From contig NZ_PYOG01000008.1 of the NCBI RefSeq assembly GCF_003026815.1, positions 106,123 to 170,122 of the forward strand: a stretch of 64,000 nt of DNA. Direction: 5' to 3'. The notes beneath the pieces are model-generated. The model was not told where the DNA came from and did not search any database. It was given only the letters and a program-made list of their open reading frames with translations. This document shows positions 30,657 to 41,206 of the stretch, one piece after another (the stretch's first letter is position 1; each line of letters starts with the position of its first letter). Source of the DNA: Photobacterium damselae. GTDB taxonomy: Bacteria > Pseudomonadota > Gammaproteobacteria > Enterobacterales > Vibrionaceae. Made by a program: the position numbers and the translations under genes.

Positions 30657-30692
30657 CTGTCTTTTTATACAGTTCACTGTGAGTATATCCAG
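30657..30692 (-). promoter_or_regulatory. Two LexA (SOS) boxes in the lexA promoter
   Basis: Box 1, CTGTCTTTTTATACAG, is at 30657-30672 and box 2, CTGTGAGTATATCCAG, at 30677-30692. Both keep CTG-N10-CAG, and their starts are 20 bases apart, close to two helical turns. This is the double-operator layout known from E. coli lexA. The first box ends nine bases before the ATG. Confidence 0.93.
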
Positions 30693-31016
30693 TGTTTAGC
30701 CATATTAAAAGGCAATTGTTTACGAAACCAGCAATTTGTCATTTTTCTTTTTTGCATTTTTCAATCAAGACCAGAGAGTCATCACTGGATTTCTACGACA
30801 AAAGAGACAGTTAAAATAAAATCATAAGAATCAATAACCTTGCATTAACTGGTCGTGCCAGATTGATTTTTCAACAAGTCTAATCATCAATCAAAGTACA
30901 TAAATTAAGTTAAAAAAACTAAAATTACGTATGATCTCAATGATTTTAGCTCTATAGCGGAGGCCTTTTTCTGCTATCCTTGCGGCGCATTAAGAATTCG
31001 AGGTTCGTAATAGATT
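30693..31016. other. lexA/plsB divergent region
   Basis: 324 AT-rich bases between the LexA boxes and plsB. No coding frame is convincing. It should hold the plsB promoter; I could not choose one -10/-35 pair with confidence, and I saw no clear sigma-E promoter. Confidence 0.4.
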
Positions 31017-33467
31017 ATGTCAACGTGGCAAAAAATTTCTCGACAATTACTTAGATTGCCATTGTCATTATTGGTAAAAACCAATTCCATTCCCTCTGAT
31101 CCGGTAACTGATTTAGAGTTGGATTTAGAGCGCCCTATCGTCTATATCCTGCCATTTCGTTCTACCACGGATCTGATGACATTGCGCAGTAGTACCCAAG
31201 AGTTGGGACTACCCGATCCCCTATCACCACTAGAGATTGGTGATAAACAACTTGCGCGCTATGTGTTTGTCGCTAAAGGCCCGAGTATTTTTGGTTCAAG
31301 CAGTGATTTGCCTGCTGAGTCAGTAGAGTTATTTACTGAATTGCTTGAGCTACATAAACAAAACCCTGAGCTTAACATTCAGCTTGTGCCTGCTTCTGTA
31401 CTTTGGGGCCGAAAGCCTGGTAAAGAAAAAGAGACCGGACCAATTCTACGTCCTTTAAATGGTCCTAAAAAATTCCTCGCGATCTTAGCGCAAGGTCGTG
31501 ACTGTTTAGTTCGTCTAAGCACTCCAGTATCACTGCGATACATGGCAGATAACCACGGTACCGATGATGCCATTGCGCACAAATTGGCACGAGTGGCTAA
31601 AATCCATTTCTCACGTCAGCAAATTGCAGCATCGGGCCCTCGCCTACCCGATCGCCATGAATTGTTTAAACGTTTATTAGCGTCAAAAGCCATTGAAAAA
31701 GTGGTTACTGAAGAAGCCAAATCACGCGATGTGCCAGTTGAGAAAGTGCGTAAAGAAGCCATCGAAATGATGGAAGAGATTGCCGCTAACTTCTCTTACT
31801 CGCTGATTAAACATGGCGACAGCTTCTTAGGTTGGCTATGGAATAAACTGTACCAAGGTTTAAATATCCATAACGCTCAGCGTGTACGTCGTTTGGCACA
31901 AGACGGTCATGAGATTGTTTATGTACCTTGTCACCGTAGCCATATGGACTACTTGCTACTTTCTTATGTCCTATATAACGAAGGGTTGGTGCCACCGCAT
32001 ATTGCCGCTGGTATCAACTTAAACTTCTTCCCAGCAGGTCCTATTTTCCGTCGTGGTGGCGCCTTCTTTATTCGCCGCAGTTTCCGTGGAGATCGCCTGT
32101 ACTCAACCGTATTTCGTGAGTATCTAGCAGAACTGTTTGCCAAAGGTTATTCGGTTGAATACTTCAGTGAAGGGGGCCGTTCTCGTACCGGTCGCTTGCT
32201 TCCAGCTAAAACGGGCATGCTATCGATGACCATTCAAGCCATGTTACGCGGCCTAAAACGTCCAGTGACTTTGGTTCCGGTTTACATCGGTTATGAACAC
32301 GTTATGGAAGTGGGTACCTACGCCAAAGAGCTGCAAGGTAAACGCAAAGAAAAAGAAAACGTCGGTCAAGTTATCCGTACCATTCGTAAGCTACAAAATT
32401 TAGGACAAGGCTATGTAAACTTCGGTGAGCCAATTCCGCTAAATCAGTACTTAAACGATAACGTACCAAACTGGCATCAAGACATCGATCCAATTGAGCC
32501 AAGTAAACCACAATGGTTAAATCCCGTGGTGAATGATTTGGCAATTAAGATGATGACTCATATTAACGATGCCGCAGCAACTAACGCCCTAACCTTATGT
32601 GCTTTGGCGTTGCTCTCTTCTTATCAACGCGCATTAAGTCGTGAAGAGCTAGAAGAACAGATCGATTGTTATCTTGAACTGCTACGTAATGTACCTTACT
32701 CAAGCCAATGCACTATGCCAAAAGAGTCGGCAAAAGAGTTAGTCGACCATACGCTAGAAATGGGTAAATTTATTGTTGATCGCGATACATTAGGTGACAT
32801 TATTTCCCTGGATCGTAAGCAATCGATTTTGATGACTTATTATCGAAATAACATCATCCACCTGTTCGCGCTGCCATCACTGATTGCTCATATTGTGGTA
32901 TCACATCAGAGCTTAACCAATGATGAGATTCATGAACAAGTTGAACTGCTCTACCCATTCTTAAAAGCGGAACTGTTCTTACGTTACAACAAAGAAGAGT
33001 TGGATCCTGCGATTGATAACATCATCGCAGAGCTGGTTCGCCAAGGTCTGTTGCTAAACGATGGTTTAAATATCTCAATGAATGAGGCGCGCATCGGTCC
33101 ACTACAACTGCTTGCTCGCACCATAAAAGAGACACTGCAACGCTATGCTATTACTCTGACACTGCTGCGCGCAGAACCAGAAGTGATCAAGAGTGATTTA
33201 GAGCAGCAAAGCCAAATGCTGGCGCAACGTTTAAGTCGAATTCACGGTATTAACGCTCCTGAATTCTTCGATAAAGGTGTGTTCTCAACTCTGGTTAAAA
33301 CGCTACGTGCTGAAGGTTATCTCAACGATGAGTGTCATGCACTAACACGCCCAGTTGAAAACTTAACTGAAACATTGACCGCTCTGGTTTCTCCTGAAGT
33401 GAAACTAACTATCTCTGCGGTAATGAACCACACACCAGCACCAGAACAAGAAGAGCAAGTGGACTGA
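31017..33467 (+). CDS. plsB: Glycerol-3-phosphate 1-O-acyltransferase
   Basis: Inner-membrane enzyme that places the first acyl chain on sn-glycerol 3-phosphate, the entry to phospholipid synthesis. 816 residues, near the E. coli length. The acyltransferase blocks are present: [12 protein letters not shown] with the HX4D motif at H306-D311, [31 protein letters not shown] and [22 protein letters not shown]. It is divergent from lexA. Its substrate links it in function to the glp genes further on. Confidence 0.98.
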   Translation: MSTWQKISRQLLRLPLSLLVKTNSIPSDPVTDLELDLERPIVYILPFRSTTDLMTLRSSTQELGLPDPLSPLEIGDKQLARYVFVAKGPSIFGSSSDLPAESVELFTELLELHKQNPELNIQLVPASVLWGRKPGKEKETGPILRPLNGPKKFLAILAQGRDCLVRLSTPVSLRYMADNHGTDDAIAHKLARVAKIHFSRQQIAASGPRLPDRHELFKRLLASKAIEKVVTEEAKSRDVPVEKVRKEAIEMMEEIAANFSYSLIKHGDSFLGWLWNKLYQGLNIHNAQRVRRLAQDGHEIVYVPCHRSHMDYLLLSYVLYNEGLVPPHIAAGINLNFFPAGPIFRRGGAFFIRRSFRGDRLYSTVFREYLAELFAKGYSVEYFSEGGRSRTGRLLPAKTGMLSMTIQAMLRGLKRPVTLVPVYIGYEHVMEVGTYAKELQGKRKEKENVGQVIRTIRKLQNLGQGYVNFGEPIPLNQYLNDNVPNWHQDIDPIEPSKPQWLNPVVNDLAIKMMTHINDAAATNALTLCALALLSSYQRALSREELEEQIDCYLELLRNVPYSSQCTMPKESAKELVDHTLEMGKFIVDRDTLGDIISLDRKQSILMTYYRNNIIHLFALPSLIAHIVVSHQSLTNDEIHEQVELLYPFLKAELFLRYNKEELDPAIDNIIAELVRQGLLLNDGLNISMNEARIGPLQLLARTIKETLQRYAITLTLLRAEPEVIKSDLEQQSQMLAQRLSRIHGINAPEFFDKGVFSTLVKTLRAEGYLNDECHALTRPVENLTETLTALVSPEVKLTISAVMNHTPAPEQEEQVD

Positions 33468-33498
33468 ATTAACCACCAGTGACTTGTAAAGAAAAACA

Positions 33499-33536
33499 AA
33501 AAGGCCTAGCAGTACTAAACTGGCTAGGCCTTTTTT
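33499..33536. terminator. Bidirectional terminator, plsB / ubiA
   Basis: 12-bp perfect stem AAAAGGCCTAGC/GCTAGGCCTTTT (33499-33510 with 33523-33534), A-run on one side and T-run on the other, between convergent genes. Confidence 0.92.
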
Positions 33537-33559
33537 ATATCGTTCGAATAGCTAGATAA

Positions 33560-34423
33560 TTAATTTAACAACACACTTACCGCTAAACCAATACAAATGA
33601 CCATGCCAACATAATTGTTATTTAAGAAAGCGCGAAAACAGTCTTCACGTTGGCGTTGTTTAATCAACATCTGTTGGTATACAAACAGCATTGCTGCTAG
33701 TAATAGGAACCAGTAGAAAATCTGCGATAAACCCAATACGCCACCAACCGCGGTCAGTAGAAGCAAGGTACCTAGCTGTAACATACCAATGATCATCTTA
33801 TCAAAACGACCAAATAAAATGGCGGTCGATTTGATACCTATTTTTAAATCATCATCACGATCAACCATGGCATATTGAGTGTCATAGGCAATGGTCCACA
33901 AAATATTAGCAGCAAATAATAGCCATGCAGCAAGCGGTAATTGCCCAGACTGCGCCGCATAAGCCATTGGAATCGACCAACCAAATGCTACCCCCAACAC
34001 CAACTGAGGCAAATGGGTATAGCGTTTCATAAATGGGTAAGCTGCCGCTAACGCCAAACCAATCACCGACAAACTGATGGTCAGGGTATTCATGGTCAGA
34101 ACCAGCAAAAACGAAATCAGCACCAGTAAGCCAAATAGCCCAAGCGCTTCTCGCTCCGAGACTTTTCCAGATGGCATTGGTCGCTGACAAGTACGTTTTA
34201 CATGGCCATCAAAATTACGATCGGCAAAATCATTGATCACACATCCTGCCGCACGCATAAAAATTACGCCCAGAACAAAAACCACGAGAACATGTGGACT
34301 CGGCCAGCCATCGGCAGCCAGAAATAACGCCCATAAGGTTGGCCATAACAGCAATAAACTACCAATAGGACGGTCAAAGCGAGCCAATTGCCAATAAGCT
34401 CGAGCTTTTGTCACCTCTAACAT
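33560..34423 (-). CDS. ubiA: 4-hydroxybenzoate octaprenyltransferase
   Basis: Membrane prenyltransferase that attaches the polyprenyl tail to 4-hydroxybenzoate in ubiquinone synthesis. 287 residues with about nine membrane helices. The two Asp-rich motifs are [15 protein letters not shown] and [20 protein letters not shown]. The start of ubiA overlaps the end of ubiC by seven bases, suggesting translational coupling of the two consecutive steps. Confidence 0.97.
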   Translation of the reverse strand: MLEVTKARAYWQLARFDRPIGSLLLLWPTLWALFLAADGWPSPHVLVVFVLGVIFMRAAGCVINDFADRNFDGHVKRTCQRPMPSGKVSEREALGLFGLLVLISFLLVLTMNTLTISLSVIGLALAAAYPFMKRYTHLPQLVLGVAFGWSIPMAYAAQSGQLPLAAWLLFAANILWTIAYDTQYAMVDRDDDLKIGIKSTAILFGRFDKMIIGMLQLGTLLLLTAVGGVLGLSQIFYWFLLLAAMLFVYQQMLIKQRQREDCFRAFLNNNYVGMVICIGLAVSVLLN

Positions 34424-34959
34424 TCACTATCCTTTGCATAAATCGGAGCTGACTCTAAAAACAGTTCAGCCACCAATAGCGGTTTATCATTGAGCCATAA
34501 CCGCGAGCGACGAGCCCATAACGGTGATGTTTCACCCCGGATGTTAGCAATAACAAGTGCATCTCGTCGTGCATTATCTGCGGTAAAAACTCGATAACCT
34601 AACGGCTTCTCCCCCAATTGAGCAAGATCTTGTTCATCTCCAGTTAGGGTAGAAAGCGGAATTAAGGTACGAGCAAAGACCCAAGGAACCCCATCTCCAT
34701 TTAAAATAACTTTACGCGATAAGCAATCGATATCGCCAACTAATTCTTTTTCTTCAATACTGAGCTGCTGCTTTTCTACCATCACTTGTTCAAGGACTGT
34801 GACGGTAAAATGCTGACAACATTGAGCTAAACGTTGTGATAGCGACTCAGTTTCAAGCAACCAGGGTGCTAATTGAGAGCCAATCAGCTGTGCCAATTCC
34901 GGCACCTGCCACTGGGCCTTCTCAAGTAAGGGATTGTACAACTGTTTGAAATCCGACAT
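34417..34959 (-). CDS. ubiC: Chorismate-pyruvate lyase
   Basis: Cuts chorismate to 4-hydroxybenzoate and pyruvate, the first committed step of ubiquinone synthesis. 180 residues from the ATG at 34959; a longer frame to 34983 is possible but less like homologues. Conserved elements include [24 protein letters not shown] and [24 protein letters not shown], the last with the active-site Arg and the Glu. It begins the leftward ubiC-ubiA pair. Confidence 0.94.
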   Translation of the reverse strand: MSDFKQLYNPLLEKAQWQVPELAQLIGSQLAPWLLETESLSQRLAQCCQHFTVTVLEQVMVEKQQLSIEEKELVGDIDCLSRKVILNGDGVPWVFARTLIPLSTLTGDEQDLAQLGEKPLGYRVFTADNARRDALVIANIRGETSPLWARRSRLWLNDKPLLVAELFLESAPIYAKDSEC

Positions 34960-35127
34960 CTTTCTTCTATCAGAAACAAGCAAAAGAAATGATTAACTCT
35001 TGGTTGAATCCGGTTATTTTATTACCATGTTAACTGGCTATTGTAGCAAGGTGTTCTAGCTACGAATATCGTTACGATCGAAAGATCACAACTCTTTTTC
35101 AAATCACCAACCAACTGAACGACTGTT

Positions 35128-35550
35128 ATGATGAAATCTTTGCTATTAGCGATCTCTATTGTGCTAACCAACGGACTGATAAGCAATTGGGCATATGCGG
35201 CAGATGACAACACTACAACTGTAGAACCTGCTTTTGTTTACTACACTTTAAACCCAGATATCACAACTAACTACGTCACCTTAGGCAAGCAACTGGGATA
35301 CCTTCGAGTTCAAGTCGACCTCATGGTAGCTACCCCTTCCCAGCTAGAATTAGTTAAACATCACGAACCTTTAATTCGAGATGCCATTATTCAAATTATT
35401 GGTCAGCAGCCGGAAATAAAAGTGAAATCCTTGGCAGGACGAGAGGAAATTCGCAAGCAGTGCCTGCATAAAGTGAATGATTTGCTTGTGGCAGAGGCGG
35501 GAAATAAGTTGGTAACAGAATTGCTCTTTACCAAATATCTCTATCAATAG
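35128..35550 (+). CDS. FliL-like secreted protein
   Basis: 140 residues with a signal peptide of about 24 residues (MMKSLLLAISIVLTNGLISNWAYA), then a small domain with the FliL pattern: YYTLNPDITTNYVTLGKQLGYLRVQVDLMV, a central HHEPLIRDAIIQII, and LTKYLYQ-type end (TELLFTKYLYQ). FliL proteins bind the flagellar stator, but here the anchor is replaced by a cleavable leader and no flagellar gene is near. Vibrios carry a similar gene next to ubiCA. The first or second ATG may be the start. Function beyond the family likeness is unknown. Confidence 0.8.
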   Translation: MMKSLLLAISIVLTNGLISNWAYAADDNTTTVEPAFVYYTLNPDITTNYVTLGKQLGYLRVQVDLMVATPSQLELVKHHEPLIRDAIIQIIGQQPEIKVKSLAGREEIRKQCLHKVNDLLVAEAGNKLVTELLFTKYLYQ

Positions 35551-35627
35551 AGCTCTTAATACAGAGACGAATAGAAACAGCAACGCTCAGCCGTTTGGGC
35601 TGAGCGTTAAAATAAACACCATCGCGG

Positions 35628-37145
35628 TTAGGCCGCACTCTCAGAAGCAGCTGCTTGCCCTGCTATAAGATATTCTGCGACCCGCTGTTGTTGATCCTTC
35701 GTTAAGTACAACCCCATTTTACTGCGACGCCACAGCGCATCTTCTACAGTTTGTACAAATTCATGCTGTCTCAAATACTCTAATTCTACCTGATAAAACT
35801 GCTCACCAAAGTCTGTTCCCATATCGGCTTCGCATTGCACCAGGGCCAGCATGGTATTGGCGCAAACACCGTAGTTGGTCGCCAATCGTAGGCAAGTAAA
35901 CTCAGTCAGCCATGGATAGCGCTGTTTTAATTCACGAGCAAAAGTCTCACGAGTAAAACCATCAGCACCGCCAGGTAAATAACTATCAGCAGTCCAACTT
36001 GGCCCCATCTGAGGGAAGAATGGCGCCAGTTTTACCATTGCAGCCTCTGCTAATTTACGATACGTCGTGAGCTTCCCACCAAAAATAGAAAGCAGCGGCG
36101 CTTGAGTTCCTTCTTGCTCTAATTCTAATGTGTAGTCTCGGGTAATGGCTTGCGGGGAGTCAGACTCATCATCGCATAATGGTCGAACGCCACTGTAGGT
36201 CCACACGACATCTTGACGCTCTAATTGCTTTTTAAAATGGCGGTTATACACATCCAGCAAGTAGCCAATCTCTTGCTCATCAATCGCCACATCACGCGGA
36301 TTGCCTTGATACTCAACATCCGTAGTACCAATAATAGAGAAACGATCAAGATATGGGATTACAAAGACAATACGATTATCTTCATTTTGCAAGATGTAGG
36401 CTTGAGTTTGCTCATGAACCCGAGGCACAACAATATGGGAGCCTTTGATCAAGCGAATATTACGCGGAGATGTGAGATCGGTGCTTTGGTCAAAGAAAGT
36501 TTTTACCCAAGGCCCAGCCGCATTCACTAAGGCATGAGCTTGTCGCTCAAACGTGTGATCGGTTAATAAATCACGAATAGTCACTTGCCAAATATCACCC
36601 ACCCGAACCGCTCGTTCAACTCGGCAACGGTTACGTACCTCTCCACCAGCTTGAGCTACACTCATCGCATTTAAAATAACCAAACGCGCATCATCGACCC
36701 AGCAATCAGAGTATTCAAATCCTTTGGTAATTTCAGGCACTAATACCGAATCGGCACCAAAACGCAAACCACAACTGGCTGGTAACGTAGTGCGCTTGCC
36801 TAAATGATCGTAAAGAAACAGGCCAGCACGAATCATCCACGCTGGACGCAAATGAGGTTGATGCGGTAGACGAAAACGCATTGGATGGGCGATATGAGGC
36901 AGTTTTTTTAGCAAGACTTCACGCTCAGCCAGCGCTTCGCCTACCAAGCGAAATTCGTAATGTTCAAGATAACGCAAACCACCGTGAATCAATTTAGAGC
37001 TTGCAGACGAGGTAGCAGATGCAAAGTCAGACGCTTCATATAAGCCAACTCGTAGCCCACGACCCGCCGCATCTGTAGCAATACCAGCCCCGTTAATGCC
37101 GCCGCCCACGACGATTATATCGAGAATTGAGTTATCTTGAGCCAT
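35628..37145 (-). CDS. glpD: Aerobic glycerol-3-phosphate dehydrogenase
   Basis: Membrane-bound FAD enzyme that oxidises sn-glycerol 3-phosphate to dihydroxyacetone phosphate and feeds electrons to quinone. 505 residues from the ATG at 37145 (AGGTGA site); the 19-codon extension is poor. The FAD motif is VVGGGINGAGIATDAAGRG at the N-terminus; ASSKLIHGGLRYLE and FGGKLTTYRKLAE are conserved. GlpR half-sites in front of the start indicate induction by glycerol 3-phosphate. The gene glpR lies directly upstream. Confidence 0.97.
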   Translation of the reverse strand: MAQDNSILDIIVVGGGINGAGIATDAAGRGLRVGLYEASDFASATSSASSKLIHGGLRYLEHYEFRLVGEALAEREVLLKKLPHIAHPMRFRLPHQPHLRPAWMIRAGLFLYDHLGKRTTLPASCGLRFGADSVLVPEITKGFEYSDCWVDDARLVILNAMSVAQAGGEVRNRCRVERAVRVGDIWQVTIRDLLTDHTFERQAHALVNAAGPWVKTFFDQSTDLTSPRNIRLIKGSHIVVPRVHEQTQAYILQNEDNRIVFVIPYLDRFSIIGTTDVEYQGNPRDVAIDEQEIGYLLDVYNRHFKKQLERQDVVWTYSGVRPLCDDESDSPQAITRDYTLELEQEGTQAPLLSIFGGKLTTYRKLAEAAMVKLAPFFPQMGPSWTADSYLPGGADGFTRETFARELKQRYPWLTEFTCLRLATNYGVCANTMLALVQCEADMGTDFGEQFYQVELEYLRQHEFVQTVEDALWRRSKMGLYLTKDQQQRVAEYLIAGQAAASESAA

Positions 37146-37175
37146 ATCATCACCTGTTTCACCATTATTATAAAA

Positions 37176-37202
37176 CGAACATAAAAATGAGCGTTCGAAC
37201 AT
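37176..37202 (-). promoter_or_regulatory. GlpR operator half-sites before glpD
   Basis: Two ATGTTCG half-sites, read leftward, lie at 37196-37202 and 37176-37182, exactly 20 bases apart and 31-57 bases before the glpD ATG. They match the core of the E. coli GlpR operator. Confidence 0.7.
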
Positions 37203-37297
37203 TTACAAGAGCATAATAGCGGACAAATTGATCAAGATCATCTAAAAAGTGACCAGTTTTTCTCTTTAGTATGATCTTTATCGCACCTTTTTGCGTA

Positions 37298-37330
37298 AAA
37301 AAATGGGCCAGATTCTCATCTGGCCCATTT
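37298..37330 (-). terminator. Terminator after glpR
   Basis: 12-bp perfect stem (37319-37330 with 37301-37312) followed leftward by a U-run (complement of A at 37297-37303). It isolates glpR from glpD, which then needs its own promoter. Confidence 0.88.
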
Positions 37331-37361
37331 TCAGGATGTTCTATTTTTTGAGCTCGATAAA

Positions 37362-38123
37362 TTAATTAATAATTTCCATCGTTAACTCACACTCTTGCAA
37401 GCGCTGCATTAGCTCTGCAGGTGGCTCTTGATCGGTAAACAGCATATCAATTTGGCTAATATCGCCAAGATTAACCATCGCATTACGACCAAACTTAGTG
37501 TGATCAACCCCAAGCATAACGCAACGGCTGTTCTCAATGATCGCCTGCTTTACTCGCACTTCATGATAATCAAAATCCAGTAATGAGCCATCTAACTCAA
37601 TACCACTGATACCTAGGATACCGAAATCTAACCGAAATTGAGAAACAAAATCCAAGGTCGCTTCACCAACAATACCTCCATCTCGGTTACGTACTTCACC
37701 GCCGGCTAAGATGACACGAAAGTCTTCTTTTGCCATAAGAGTGCCGGCAACATTAAGGTTGTTAGTAACAATACGTAAATCGTTGTGGTTAAGTAGCGCA
37801 CGAGCAACCGCTTCTGGCGTAGTACCAATATCAATAAACAGCGTGGCACCATCAGGAATATGCGCAACCATAGCTTGAGCAATGCGATCTTTCTCAGCTA
37901 ACTGCATCACTTTTCGGGTGTTGTATGACGTGTTGACAGAGCTTGATGGAATAGTGGCACCACCGTGATGACGGCGGATCTGATTGGCATCAGCGAGTTC
38001 ATTCAGATCTCGACGAATTGTTTGAGGACTTACATTAAATCGCTCGACTAAATCTTCAGTGCTGACATAGCCCTGCGTTTTTACAATATCAATAATTTCT
38101 TGATGACGTTTACTCTGCTTCAC
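37362..38123 (-). CDS. glpR: Glycerol-3-phosphate regulon repressor
   Basis: 253-residue DeoR-family repressor. The N-terminal HTH (YVSTEDLVERFNVSPQTIRRDLNEL) and RRHHGGA are followed by the sugar-phosphate-binding domain with FIDIGTTPEAVARAL, ILAGGEVRNRDGGIVGEATLDF and HTKFGRNAMV. Similarity to E. coli GlpR holds over the full length. It should repress glpD and probably glpT until glycerol 3-phosphate binds. Confidence 0.96.
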   Translation of the reverse strand: MKQSKRHQEIIDIVKTQGYVSTEDLVERFNVSPQTIRRDLNELADANQIRRHHGGATIPSSSVNTSYNTRKVMQLAEKDRIAQAMVAHIPDGATLFIDIGTTPEAVARALLNHNDLRIVTNNLNVAGTLMAKEDFRVILAGGEVRNRDGGIVGEATLDFVSQFRLDFGILGISGIELDGSLLDFDYHEVRVKQAIIENSRCVMLGVDHTKFGRNAMVNLGDISQIDMLFTDQEPPAELMQRLQECELTMEIIN

Positions 38124-38185
38124 TGCGCGAGGGGCTCCTATCTAACGCAACACCTCAAAGTATGCACTTCTAGGCATTATCTACA

Positions 38186-38213
38186 ACAAGGCTCCACAAT
38201 TGCGGAGCCTTGT
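38186..38213 (-). terminator. Hairpin after glpT
   Basis: 10-bp perfect stem ACAAGGCTCC/GGAGCCTTGT (38186-38195 with 38204-38213), 8-base loop, between glpT and glpR. No U-run follows in the leftward direction, so it may instead protect the glpT mRNA end or only reduce read-through. Confidence 0.6.
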
Positions 38214-38259
38214 CATATTACCTATAGCCTAATCAAGATGCCAATGTTGGCGATCATAA

Positions 38260-39624
38260 TTATGCGTTTTGTTGTTTCAGCAGCTTTTCTTTGTGGATCT
38301 TAGACTCACCCATCATCGCCAAAATAAAGAAGATGATAGATAAACCACAAGATACTGTTAGAACTAAGAAACCACCATCCCAGCCAAAGTGGTCAACGGT
38401 ATAGCCAAGTACAGCGTTTGCCGCAACGGCACCACCAAGATAACCAAATAGACCAGTAAGACCTGCTGCTGTACCTGCTGCTTTTTTCGGAGCAAGCTCA
38501 AGTGCATAAAGACCAATCAGCATAACAGGACCGTAGATTAAGAAACCAATAGCAACCAACGCCATCATATCAATCGTTGGGTTACCAGCTGGGTTAAACC
38601 AGTACACTAATACGGCCAAAGTCACCAACACCATAAATAGAATACCAGCAGGTGCACGACGTCCTTTAAAGAACTTATCTGACATCCAACCACACAATAG
38701 CGTACCTGGAATACCTGCCCACTCATATAGGAAGTAAGCCCAAGAAGATTTATCTACCGTAAAGTCTTTTGCTTCACTTAAATACACCGGAGCCCAATCC
38801 AATACCCCATAACGAATAAGATAAACAAAGGCGTTAGCAATAGCGATGTACCACAACAATTTGTTATTGAATACGTACTTAAAGAAGATCTCTTTTGCCG
38901 TCATCTCTTTTTCAAACGACGCATCATATGAGTCTGGGTAATCGTTTTTATACTCTTCAATTGACGGCAAACCGCATGATTGTGGAGTATCACGCATCAC
39001 GATCAAAACAAAAGCAGCGACAATTAAGGCACCAAATGCTGGTACATAAAACGCACTGCGCCAATCATCGTGAAATAGCCATAAACCCAATAAGAATAAA
39101 GGACCAATTAGACCACCACCTACGTTATGCGCTACGTTCCACACTGAAACAATACCGCCGCGCTCTTTATGTGACCACCAGTGAACCATAGTACGACCAC
39201 AGGCTGGCCAACCCATACCCTGGAACCATCCATTTAAGAACAGCAAAATAAACATGGTTGCAATACTGCCTGTTGCCCATGGCATAAAACCAAAACACAG
39301 CATCACAATTGCTGACATTGATAAGCCTGCCGCCAAAAAGTAGCGCGGGTTAGAACGGTCGGAGACGTTACCCATTAAAAATTTAGACAGACCATAAGCG
39401 ATAGATACCGCCGCCAATGCAACCCCAAGATCGCCACGACTATAACCGTACTCTTCAATCAAATAAGGCATCGCCAAACTGAAGTTTTTACGGACCAAGT
39501 AGTAGCCGGCATAACCGAAGAAAATACCGATAAATAACTGCCAACGCATGCGTTTATATATCGGGTCGATTTGCCCATCAGGTAATCGTTCTTTGTGTGC
39601 AGCTGGTGTAAACAAGCCAAACAT
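38260..39624 (-). CDS. glpT: Glycerol-3-phosphate/phosphate antiporter
   Basis: Major facilitator protein of the organophosphate:phosphate antiporter family, 454 residues, 12 membrane helices. Signature segments are [52 protein letters not shown] and [13 protein letters not shown]. The substrate-binding Arg residues in RKNFSL and [10 protein letters not shown] are present. It supplies glycerol 3-phosphate to GlpD and PlsB. In this family GlpT is also the entry route for fosfomycin. Confidence 0.96.
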   Translation of the reverse strand: MFGLFTPAAHKERLPDGQIDPIYKRMRWQLFIGIFFGYAGYYLVRKNFSLAMPYLIEEYGYSRGDLGVALAAVSIAYGLSKFLMGNVSDRSNPRYFLAAGLSMSAIVMLCFGFMPWATGSIATMFILLFLNGWFQGMGWPACGRTMVHWWSHKERGGIVSVWNVAHNVGGGLIGPLFLLGLWLFHDDWRSAFYVPAFGALIVAAFVLIVMRDTPQSCGLPSIEEYKNDYPDSYDASFEKEMTAKEIFFKYVFNNKLLWYIAIANAFVYLIRYGVLDWAPVYLSEAKDFTVDKSSWAYFLYEWAGIPGTLLCGWMSDKFFKGRRAPAGILFMVLVTLAVLVYWFNPAGNPTIDMMALVAIGFLIYGPVMLIGLYALELAPKKAAGTAAGLTGLFGYLGGAVAANAVLGYTVDHFGWDGGFLVLTVSCGLSIIFFILAMMGESKIHKEKLLKQQNA

Positions 39625-39952
39625 AAGAGGTTCCTTTAGATTTTTGTCGTTATTATGTCTTTTCTTAAGATCACATCATGTCGATCATTTAGATAGAAAA
39701 GAGTCGTTTTTTGCTCGAACGCAAATGTAGGGTTGAGCAAATTAGTTTTCTTTCGCTCAATTGTTACGAATTATTGCGCATTCGATTATGAAAAAATGTG
39801 AAAACAATCAAAATCGCGAAGTTATTTATCGCAAATAAGCGTGCAGAAATGGACAATTATTGCAGAATTAGAGATAGGTATACTAATCAACAGAATTAGT
39901 AAATACCTGCTATCGATATATTCTGATAGCAAGTATTTATTCAACAAAGCGG
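39625..39952 (-). promoter_or_regulatory. glpT upstream region with a CRP-like site
   Basis: 328 bases before glpT with no gene. TGTGAAAACAATCAAA at 39797-39812 resembles a CRP site (9 of 10 core positions) with AT-rich flanks. Several TTCG-containing motifs (for example the palindromic stretch around 39715-39728) could be GlpR half-sites but are less convincing than those before glpD. Catabolite and GlpR control is the expected logic. Confidence 0.4.
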
Positions 39953-40798
39953 TTATGAATGATGCTTAAGAGGTTTTTTTGCATCATACAAAGCGATTAA
40001 ACAGCCACTTGCAAGACCAAATAAATGCGCCATGTTTGCCACAGAAAATCCTAAAATATCGGTAAATCCTAGAATTAACCATACCAACATAAAGACAACA
40101 TAAGAACGAGGTATGGTAAGTCCACGTTTAGGCGCTAACCACCCCATCCACCATAGATAGCCCATCAGCGCATAGACAACACCAGAAAGCCCACCGAAAT
40201 TGGGGCCGACAAACCACGCTTGAGCAAAACCGGATAACAGTGATGACAGCAAAAAGATCTGCACTAACTTACTGCTACCGCTGTGTTGCTCTATCTTTCC
40301 GCCTAATAACCACCACCATAGGCAGTTAAAAATAATATGTAAGGCAGAGAAATGCAGCAAAGCGTGAGAAAAATAGCGCCAGAGCTGCCACTGATCACCA
40401 TCGGCAAAAAAAGGAAAATGCAGGGCAGTAAACAGAGGTTGCTCAAACCCAATCAACCATAGGATATAAATCGTAATAACGGCCACCATCACAAATAAAG
40501 TAAAAGGGCCGGCTTGCGCTCTAATCATATTAATCAAGCTAGGGTTAGCATAATGGAACTTAGCAGTTCGACTCTCTGCCATATCCCAAGATGCAGCTTG
40601 ATACTTATCTGCCGTTGGATCATGCAAAAAGGCTTGTAACTCCGCTTCTGCTTCCACTAGGTGCTGCTCATCTTTGAGCCACAGGGCAAATAAGCCTTCA
40701 GACTCAGGAGACATCACAATTTCAATCTTGCGCGATGCCATATAATCAATGAAAGCTTGTGCCAATCTTGGGTTACTAAGCCCGATAAGTCGATGCAT
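39953..40798 (-). CDS. glpG: Rhomboid protease GlpG
   Basis: Intramembrane serine protease of the inner membrane, 281 residues. The cytosolic N-terminal domain covers about residues 1-90. Six membrane helices follow. The dyad is S205 in GGLSGVVYALMGY and H258 in ANMAHLFGLASG, and HFSALHIIFNCLWWW contains the conserved H-x3-N segment. It is downstream of glpE by about 30 bases, the E. coli order glpE-glpG. Its link to glycerol metabolism is by neighbourhood only. Confidence 0.97.
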   Translation of the reverse strand: MHRLIGLSNPRLAQAFIDYMASRKIEIVMSPESEGLFALWLKDEQHLVEAEAELQAFLHDPTADKYQAASWDMAESRTAKFHYANPSLINMIRAQAGPFTLFVMVAVITIYILWLIGFEQPLFTALHFPFFADGDQWQLWRYFSHALLHFSALHIIFNCLWWWLLGGKIEQHSGSSKLVQIFLLSSLLSGFAQAWFVGPNFGGLSGVVYALMGYLWWMGWLAPKRGLTIPRSYVVFMLVWLILGFTDILGFSVANMAHLFGLASGCLIALYDAKKPLKHHS

Positions 40799-40829
40799 TA
40801 AAACTACCTCTATTTAATTTTCCGACGTC

Positions 40830-41159
40830 TTAATCTCCAAGTGCCATAGGTAATTGCGCACGACGCCATGCCTCAAAACCACCTTCAAGGCTATATACCT
40901 GCTCGAAACCTTGGTGAAGTAAATATTGAGCTGCACCTTGGCTACTGATGCCGTGATAACACATCACAATCACAGGTTGTTCAAAATCGACTTCATCCAT
41001 AAACGACACCATAGTGTCATTAGTTAAATGAAATGCCTGTTCAGGATGAGCCTGACTAAAAGACTGAATATCACGAATATCTACTAAGACCGCATCAGAA
41101 TCATTTTGTTGTAATAACTGATAGGCATTTTCGGCACTGATAGGCGTAAACTGTTCCAT
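40830..41159 (-). CDS. glpE: Thiosulfate sulfurtransferase GlpE (rhodanese)
   Basis: 109-residue single-domain rhodanese from the ATG at 41159, which has an AAAGGA site. The in-frame extension to 41252 has no homology and lies in the GATC-rich control region. The active-site loop is [10 protein letters not shown] with C67; [10 protein letters not shown] and GGFEAWRR are the other family marks. It moves sulfane sulfur from thiosulfate to acceptors such as thioredoxin. Confidence 0.94.
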   Translation of the reverse strand: MEQFTPISAENAYQLLQQNDSDAVLVDIRDIQSFSQAHPEQAFHLTNDTMVSFMDEVDFEQPVIVMCYHGISSQGAAQYLLHQGFEQVYSLEGGFEAWRRAQLPMALGD

Positions 41160-41206
41160 ACTTTTCCTTTCTCTAAGCTGAAGGTCATTATCATTATTAA
41201 GCGCAA

